Source: Amphiduros pacificus (lineage: Eukaryota; Annelida; Polychaeta; Phyllodocida; Hesionidae). Taken from it: a DNA stretch of 64,000 nt. This document shows, piece after piece, positions 56,249 through 64,000 of the stretch. Under the pieces are notes generated by a model that did no database searches, was not told the origin of the DNA, and saw only the letters and a list, made by a program, of their open reading frames with translations. The stretch is taken from contig OX439003.1 in NCBI GenBank assembly GCA_949316495.1, positions 46,201,725-46,265,724 on the forward strand, in the 5' to 3' direction. A program made the position numbers and the translations under genes. Positions within the stretch are counted from its first letter, which is position 1; each line of letters opens with the position of its first letter.

Positions 56249-59078
56249 GTCATAAAGACATGTACATGTATAGCTACGCCACACATGAAGACATCTTATT
56301 GCTCATCAGAATTATACACATCTTGCATTAAAAGTGCTGGGAATAGATGACTTAAAAGTTAGCATTGAAACTAGTATTACCTTCATGAGCTCTTATTCAT
56401 TCTGTCAGGATTTTGCCCTTCCAAAATATATTATAAAAACAGAATATCATTGAAAGTTGATGTAATTAAATTATATCAATTTAGACACTTGAATAAAAAA
56501 ATCTATTACTGCATGCATTTCAAGATTTAGTGGCATATATTTTATTTGAAATAAAAATGTTTCCCCAAATATGGACATTGACAAGTGGTATTCAAATTTT
56601 GTATTTCAGTGCATATCAAAAACACTCTTCTTCAGAAACTCTCATATATGTGAGTCATTTTCTTACCTGAAAACAAGTAGCCAGATGAGCTATTTATAGA
56701 TTGTTTTTGATTTATTCATATCAATACTTTTGCTAAACATGCTATACATATGAGATATTTTCATTGTGTATCATATTCTGGATATATATAGTTTTGTCTC
56801 ATTAGATTTATATCTTATTCATTCTGTAGTATATCATTGATATACATCTGCATTTTTGATATTCTCAAAGTGGGTCAAATATGACCTTATCTCCAAATAG
56901 AACCATCTTTGTATCCTCTTCTGCATATTCATGCATGAAGAGTAAAACCTTGTTCTATCTTCTGAATTGTAATCATAATTGAACATGAAAACTTTTTACG
57001 GGGTCCGAACCTTTCTTGCAAACCATTTGGTGTCAAACAGCATTTTCTCAAAAAGAAACCTCACAAGATTGGCATTAGATTAAATTAGAATAGCATAAAT
57101 AAGTACACGCTAGAAAGGATTAGAATATATATATCAGAATATATTAAAATAGAATAGAATATATTAGAATGATAAAATTCAAACAAGCATTGGTGGAAGC
57201 CCCGTGTCATAGAACATCTGAAATTTTGCATTGTGTCTCCCCAAATGTCTCTAATAATATATACACCATTGGCACAATTTCTTATAATTAAAAAAAAAAT
57301 CTTGATTTACCATCCATTTTCAGTGTGTTTGGGGAGTTCTCAGGGTCATCATAATAACGTGATATTTTCTCAAGGCGGTGAATGGGTGTTGATGGCAAGT
57401 GCCCTCTGGTTACAATTTTTTTTAGCTGAGTATACTTTTTTCCTTTAAAAAAAAGTACTGGAAAATTGCTCAACAGTGACAAAAAATCCTTTTTATTGAA
57501 TCTTTTGAATGATCGTTCCACAATATGATATTTACATCAGTAAATAAATTATTTTGGTAAATATCGTTATATGCCACTAGGGGGCACACATTGGACACAA
57601 ATGCCCATTATAAAAATCAGCCATATTTTCAATCTCAATTCAGTCACAGGAGCACATTCATTCAAACACTAGGGCACCGTTAAAATAGAGTTAAGAATGT
57701 AAATCATCCTGTCTGTCCGTTTGTCCATCCGTCAACATTTCTTTGAAAATCTTCTCCAAAACTACCAGTAATATATGTTTCATATTTTATGTAGAGTTAG
57801 ACATGGAGGTGATGATTCAGATTCCTTCAAATCTTAGTGATGTCATGTCAGCAATGACCTTAGTGCAGTGACCTTGAGGTCACAAATTTTGTACTGAGCA
57901 TATACCAGCAACCACTTAAAAATTAAAAATTGGTATACAGAAATGTCTTATGTCATGGCTGTACCTCATCATACAATTTTAGTCAGCTGCCATTTTTAAC
58001 ATGCCATTGAAAATGGAGATAAAATAAAAGATGGGTCCAAATTCAATATGTAACAGGCATTTTGATTAACTGAAATTATCGTCTGCTCAAGTATGCTCTG
58101 AGAAAGAATTTGAATAATTTATGAATCAATAAGCAGGCATTTTCAGAAACGTACAAAAAGCAATGATCAACATAGCTCTAATGCCATTGGCCTATGTATA
58201 TTTAAAAATGCAGTTTTGAATTACAAGACAAAGATTGCTCTTAACGAGGTCACAGTTACAAACAACAGTCTGAGACAGGCATAAAAAGACTGTCTGTGGA
58301 GATCTACACAATTTCTCAGTATTTAACATTCAAAAATTTCAAAAATTTCCCTGTATAAATCCATTTTAGGAATGTTTTTAATGATTGATTGTCACAATTT
58401 ATTTGCCACTCAGATGAAGCTGAATAGATAAAATCCTAGAAAATAATAAATGTGACGATATTAAAAAAACAAGATATGTGACCATAGTTTGTTTTCCAAC
58501 ACTGGCCATGATATGAGTTTATATTCTTTCTCTTTAAGAATATACCTCCTTTGTTTTTTTATAGTAAGATGTTCACCGCTAATCAGAGACTTACATAACT
58601 GGATATAGGATTGCCTGCCAGGTTTAGCCATAGATCTCTACATGTATAGCACTGGAACCAACCAAGCGTTTATGATATGATTACCAGGATTCCATTGCAG
58701 CATGGATATTATATTATACAGCTGTCGATATCATTGATCCCTTGCGGTTACACTATGTTATACTCGTCTCATGTAAAGACATTAAAATTTCATATATTGT
58801 CATGACCACGTGGTAGAACAGCCGGACAACACATGTGCCAATTGTTACACTGGATACTTCAAACAAGTCGATAGTTAAAATCTGCTTGTTGTTAAACATG
58901 GGAATGTGTTGATATAACTAAGGATTAAATGTTTATTCTTCTATAATCTCGGTGTACATGCGCTTATCTTCTCATACACTTACATATATATCATTATTAG
59001 GCCACCCAGCACAACCAGAGGGGCAGTTATACTCTCACATACTTCTTGGATACCGTTCTTGCTATATTTGTCTATAAA
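56249..59078. other. intergenic region between SIRT3 and the 111-aa gene
   Basis: AT-rich. Candidate AATAAA sites for SIRT3 occur near 56491 and 56546. A stretch at about 57690-57900 (runs of GTCTGTCC/GTCCATCCGTC, then GACCTTGAGGTCAC) reads like interspersed-repeat sequence, but no ends are seen. No gene is recognised. Confidence 0.5.
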
Positions 59079-62022
59079 ATGGAGCCTCCAATGCCAGGGA
59101 GAAACGCACAGTTAAAAAGGTAATACTTATTGTTCTGTTATGCAGTGAATGACGTATTTATGATTTTTCCCCATTCTTTCTATGGCATATAGAGGAAAAT
59201 TTGGTCTTTGTTTACAAATTATGGGGGGCGGGCTTCAAAACCAGTGTCGCCAATCCTTGATATGGATTCAAGTAGACTTCAATGGATTTTGGGATCATCT
59301 TCTCTTTCTTAGGATATCGTTAAATCTGTCTGCTTGCACTTACTTAAGACCTTTATGACCTCTTCAATAAGGTCAAAATCAGATGTTTTATTACCGATAC
59401 AAAACCTTCCCAGTCATTTCAATTGCTTTAAAACTTTACAGGAACTTAACATCAATATTTCAAATAACAAAATCAGTTTGACTCTGAACTTTAAACGACC
59501 TTTTCTTGGCTATATCAACAAAATATGATTTCTTTTTAGTTTGTTCATATTAGTTTGTTGTTTAAATGATTTAGGATATCTAATGAATATATAGATTATG
59601 CAACATTTTCAAACTTTACCTTCAACAGATAAGATAAAGATCTGAGACACGTATCTTAAGTGAAATCATATAATCGCTGTGGTATGAAAGCTCGTGTTAC
59701 ACTTATCAATTTAGTGAAGGTTTCAAAATTAATTACAAATACTTTCAAATACTTTCAAATACTAGTTTATTCCAAGAATGTTTTACATTTGGTGGACTAA
59801 GAAAGCAAAACATTTTTGTATACATGCAATTAATTCGTATGCAAAGTTGAAATTTAAATTCTACAGGAAGTAGCAATAGCCAAATTCAATCTTTTTCTCA
59901 ATAAAGCTGTATTCAAGTCAACACCAAATGCAGATCTTGGATTAGAGAATAACGTTTCCAATGTCATATATTGTTCCCTGCTAACACTATATTTGGGATG
60001 TTTGTTGATCTCTAATAATAATTGATAAATGTCTTTTCATATATTGTGTCAGGAATTTTGAAAGTATGACTTCATGAAACACTCAATAGCTATCTATATT
60101 TACTTGTAGTGGACCAGAACTGATCCTAGAAGGACCAGAAAACAAACATCCTCAAGCTCAGTATCAGGTATGTCACAAAAATATGGTGCAGGATCCATTT
60201 AATGCCTTGAAATTGAATTTGAATGACATGTTATTTACCAAAGAGAAATCCGGTCATGCTACATGGTCGAGAAAAATGGATATCTGATCCAGAGTTGTTT
60301 CCCACTCCAATGCTCCATGACTGTTGTCAAAGGCCGTGATTCGTGTTAACATATCTATGTGACAATGCAAAAGAAAGATCCCCAGTCACTCTTCGAAACG
60401 AGTAGGGCATGGGATCCCGATGACAGGCTTCTGAAAAGGTCTGATGAAAAGGTCGTTAACAAAAAACAAATCAATTCAAATCAAATAAAGAATAGTCAGA
60501 CACATTTTCAACCTCCATTCACCCATTGATACCCCAGTCACATTTGCACCAGGCGCCGACCGGGATGTAAGAATCGGCCGGCTTCACAGGGTCCCGGGCG
60601 TCGGGGAATTTATCAGTGGTAATCTGAGATATGCCGTGGCTGTTGTTACATTGTCATGGGTGCCGCAAGGCATGTGCCAGATTAGATGTCATAGACGTCT
60701 GTAGGAATCCTAAAGACATCTGTCTCATTTGGCAGACGTCTGTAGGATATCCTAAAGACATCTAGATAATTGGAAAGACGTCTGAAGAATATCCTAAAGG
60801 CGTCTATATGTATATATATATATACATATAGACGCCTTTAGGATATTCTTCATATATATATATATATAGTTGAGTATTTTTTAATCTTCCGGTCTGGTTT
60901 TAAGTGCGGTTGTTTATTCTATATGAAAAAAAAACCATTTCATTTTAAAGCTCCACAAATAAAAAAAAAATTCATTTAAAGCTTTAAAATTATCGATTAA
61001 ATTGTTATCTTGTTTTTCAACTAATTCAGAATCCAACTGACGTGATCTAATAATATTATCAATGTTGCCATTGGTTGGGACTGCGATCGTTGTTAATCAT
61101 CTTTGTGCCGCATCGCCCTTATCCTGACATGATTTATATAATTATATATTTGCAAACAACACATCTGCAGATATGTTTTATTTTATTTTATTTTTGCATT
61201 CTATATGTACATATATGAATGTAGAATGAAGTATGTATTATTAGAAAAGAAGGAATTAAATGGAAATGACATATGTTTAAATGATTTCTGAACCTTTCAT
61301 TGCCTGAATTTCCTACAGCAGAATATGGCTTAAAAATAGATAACACAGCATAACATATGCTTTTAATTTTTAATTTTTAATTTTTTTATTTAGATTTACG
61401 GTGGTTTCCATACCATATTGAGATTGACTCTTACCACCATATCTATTTAAAAATAATAAAATGAAGATTCATATAATCAGAGAGAGTTCATCGATGCCTT
61501 GGCAACAACCTTCATGTGCCCTTTATCATTGTTTACCTCTATTTAAAGCAACCTCTTGATTACATAATGACTCCATTCAAGCCAGATAAAACCAAACTAT
61601 TAATTATGCTAGCATGCAAGGCGAGGGCCCAGCACAACAAAGAATGGAACCATATCAGTTCCAAGTGTCATTGTATTGCAATTTATCAATGGGGTTTTCG
61701 TAGTTTGTTATTTCATGTCTATATGATCACCAGGTACGATTCTAAGTGAAATAACTGATTTATATTTTGTCATTTTTTCCCATAGGACATAGCAACCAGA
61801 AGGAGTCACTTCGTTATAAACCCCCAGTGGATCTCAGAAGACTTCAACAAACCTCAGTTTGAGAGTCGCACGCATCGTCCCTGGGCCTACGAGTTTCCGG
61901 GAGCCCGCAGATATGCTACTAGCGGCAGTGGCGTACCCATCCCCGATAGAAACAGCTCAGCCGCCGCCATCGTCAGCGCCCAGCGTGAAAAGAAACTACC
62001 AAAGCAATACGTATTCTATTGA
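59079..62022 (+). CDS. small protein of unknown function, 111 aa, three exons
   Basis: Exons 59079-59119, 60110-60167 and 61786-62022 join in phase (AG|T Ser, then phase 0) into one frame from MEPPMPGRNAQLK to KLPKQYVFY and TGA at 62020-62022. All four splice sites are standard. The start has A at -3 and G at +4. Exon 3 is distinctly richer in G and C than its flanks, as coding exons here are. The protein has no signal peptide or membrane segment. It is rich in Pro, Arg, Ser and aromatic residues, with HFVINPQWISEDF and RPWAYEFPGARRYA as the most distinctive stretches. I do not recognise the family. Small proteins of this composition occur among ciliary microtubule-associated proteins, but that is only a hint. 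A candidate AATAAA lies at 62102-62107. Confidence 0.65.
60330..60490 (+). mobile_element. candidate SINE-like 3' segment
   Basis: A patch less AT-rich than its surroundings with GATCCCCAGTCACTC and CTTCGAAACGAGTAGGGC is followed by an A-rich AACAAAAAACAAATCAA tail. No tRNA head, flanking duplication or second copy in the window confirms it. Confidence 0.35.
60689..60800. repeat. three tandem units that are each near-palindromic
   Basis: Units at about 60691, 60733 and 60777 share AGACGTCTGWAG then a GGAATCC/GGATATCC/GAATATCC core, then TAAAGAC(A/G)TCT. AGACGTCT is itself a palindrome, and the whole unit is an imperfect one. Spacing is roughly 42-44 bp. Confidence 0.85.
60783..60852. repeat. 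perfect 70-bp palindrome
   Basis: The 35 bases from 60783 (TGAAGAATATCCTAAAGGCG...) are followed by their exact reverse complement ending at 60852, with an AT-repeat centre at 60817/60818. The left arm is the third unit of the adjacent array, so the palindrome looks like an inverted copy of that unit. AT repeats continue to 60868. Confidence 0.95.
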
Positions 62023-63009
62023 ATACAAAAACTTTATCATGTTCCATATATACGATATAGAAGTGGGAAAGGCTTGTAGGTTTATTAGGGGAAATTAATG
62101 TAATAAATAAATTATCGACTCAGCTGTGCTGTGGAGGCATGAATTTGTAATATATAATTATTGTTATGAAAACATTTTATTATATATTACATCATGAGCT
62201 ACCCGTTTCATATGTTGAACGTTACAGGACAACTTCACATTGACATAAAAGTTATACTCCTCATAACTCATAAGTATTGAAATAACTCATAAGTATTGAA
62301 ATCTGAATATGCTTCAGTGAGAACAGATTGAAATCACTGACACCGAGAAGAATAATGAACAAAGTCTGCAATATCATGGTGAAATATTATAAAGTTGAAA
62401 CAAAAATGTGGAGATTTGCATTTGTGGAAATAAAAGTTTTGAGATTAGCCTCTCATATGATATGTATTGAGATTTGACTTTTCATTCCCCTTGTATAAGT
62501 TTATCACAATCTTTTAATGGGCTTGTCGTGACCGTTTACTACGTGAGTAGTTCATATTTAAGTATTATCAATTATTGGCATGAAATAAGGCGTGAATCTA
62601 TGATTGAATATCATGCACGAACAATTAATATCCTGAAATGAGCTGTGAACCTCTCACTGGATATCATGCACGAATAATCAGCTACATCTATCTTGTATCG
62701 AAAAGGTTTTATAAAAAGTATCGATAAGGTCGATTATGTAACTATTTAAAATCCGTTATTATTATGTACATTATTTTGTGGTGCTTTTTATTTTCGTTAA
62801 CAACTTGAATTGTACTTAAAGAATTACTAATATATCGAATATAATCATTAAGCAATAATTGATATGCTGATATTTTTGTGTCTTACTTTTGTGATTTGTT
62901 CTCTTGTTATGTACAGATTAAATTAAACATTTTAATATTAGTCATTAAATGAAGTAATTTTGAACATTTTAAGGTATCTTATTCTGATTTATCACAACCA
63001 CCTTTTAAC
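62023..63009. other. downstream region of the 111-aa gene
   Basis: A plausible 3' UTR is followed by AT-rich intergenic DNA. A short tandem duplication of ATAACTCATAAGTATTGAA lies at about 62264-62302. Nothing else is recognised. Confidence 0.5.
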
Positions 63010-64000
63010 ATATCAGGTCAATGTTATATGGTTTTTACCATGTTGTGTGTCTCCTTTAACTTATCAGGTCTTTATACTGTGGTGCATACCCTGTGGTGGG
63101 CCTCCTTTAACTTATCGGGTCTTTATTCTGTGGTGTATACCCTGTGGTGGGCCTCCTTTAACTTATCGGGTCTTTATTCTGTGGTGTATACCCTGTGGTG
63201 GGTCTCCTTTAACTTATCGGGTCTTTATACTGTGGTGTATACCCTGTGGTGGGTCTCCTTTAACTTATCAAGTCTTTATACTAACTTCTATACCCTGTGG
63301 TGGGTCTCCTTTAACTTATCGGGTCTTTATACTGTGGTGTATACCCTGTGGTGGGTCTCCTTTAACTTATCAAGTCTTTATACTAACTTCTATACCCTGT
63401 GGTGGGTCTCCTTTAACTTATCGGGTCTTTATACTGTGGTGCATACCCTGTGGTGGGTCTCCTTTAACTTATCAAGTCTTTATACTAACTTCTATACCCT
63501 GTGGTGGGTCTCCTTTAACTTATCGGGTCTTTATACTGTGGTGCATACCCTGTGGTGGGTCTCCTTTAACTTATCAAGTCTTTATACTAACTTCTATACC
63601 CTGTGGTGGGTCTCCTTTAACTTATCGGGTCTTTATTCTGTGGTGTATACCCTGTGGTGGGTCTCCTTTAACTTATCGGGTCTTTATACTGTGGTGCATA
63701 CCCTGTGGTGGGTCTCCTTTAACTTATCGGGTCTTTATACTGTGGTGTATACCCTGTGATGGGTCTCCTTTAACTTATCAAGTCTTTATACTAACTTCTA
63801 TACCCTGTGGTGGGTCTCCTTTAACTTATCGGGTCTTTATACTGTGGTGCATACCCTGTGGTGGGTCTCCTTTAACTTATCGGGTCTTTATTCTGTGGTG
63901 TATACCCTGTGGTGGGTCTCCTTTAACTTATCGGGTCTTTATACTGTGGTGCATACCCTGTGGTGGGTCTCCTTTAACTTATTGGGTCTTTATACTGTGG
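63010..64000. repeat. 51-bp minisatellite running off the window edge, about 19 copies
   Basis: Units contain CTCCTTTAACTTATC and ACCCTGTGGTGGG every 51 bp. Two unit types occur. Type A has GGGTCTTTATACTGTGG; type B has AAGTCTTTATACTAACTTC, at 63269, 63371, 63473, 63575 and 63779. Between 63269 and 63575 the types alternate, giving a 102-bp higher-order period. The period is a multiple of three, so a frame stays open for 243 codons by default. The array is unfinished at 64000. Confidence 0.97.

Noticed and set aside
63028-63759. 243-codon open frame (WWVSFNLSGLYT repeats) as a repeat protein
   Set aside because: It is a pure 51-bp satellite product with no splice or start support; the frame ends where one unit mutates, and the array carries on unchanged.

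Overview
The window is AT-rich animal nuclear DNA. Its genes are split into many short exons with GT/AG introns, and none is bacterial or viral. The proteins are conserved bilaterian ones. The compact introns, tRNA-derived SINE, small terminal-inverted-repeat elements and many minisatellites suggest a lophotrochozoan, most likely a mollusc; this taxonomic guess is an inference. For seven of the eight genes I rebuilt exons by hand. Each join keeps frame and phase and restores the protein order of the known family, so those calls are strong.

Layout, left to right: (1) the last two coding exons of a SIAH ubiquitin ligase (+, 443-1141), followed by a 60-bp minisatellite and about 5.5 kb with little content. 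(2) UMPS, the bifunctional pyrimidine enzyme (+, 7911-15706, 11 exons, 477 aa). Its introns carry a LINE 3' end and a nested pair of DNA elements. (3) TMEM41B, an ER membrane protein (-, 23232-19057, 7 exons, 285 aa). (4) TTLL1, tubulin polyglutamylase (+, 24402-31560, 12 exons, 421 aa). (5) EDEM2, an ER mannosidase-like ERAD factor (-, 44934-34965, 11 exons, 809 aa). (6) RPS10 (+, coding 45839-48703, 159 aa). (7) SIRT3-like deacylase (+, 52098-56248, 7 exons, 303 aa). (8) A small unrecognised protein gene (+, 59079-62022, 3 exons, 111 aa). The right end, from about 63010 to the edge, is a 51-bp tandem array.

The genes are ordinary housekeeping and ciliary neighbours, not an operon. UMPS/TMEM41B and TTLL1/EDEM2 are convergent. 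TMEM41B/TTLL1 and EDEM2/RPS10 are divergent, and the EDEM2/RPS10 starts are close enough to share a promoter.

No new multi-gene system is visible. The most interesting items are structural: a minisatellite that captured and copied the TTLL1 exon 10/intron boundary with its splice donor; an EDEM2 with a greatly expanded acidic linker that still ends in the family's C-terminal cysteine motif; a perfect 70-bp palindrome beside an array of palindromic units; a two-type 51-bp array with 102-bp higher-order periodicity; and several short DNA elements with clear inverted ends and target duplications.
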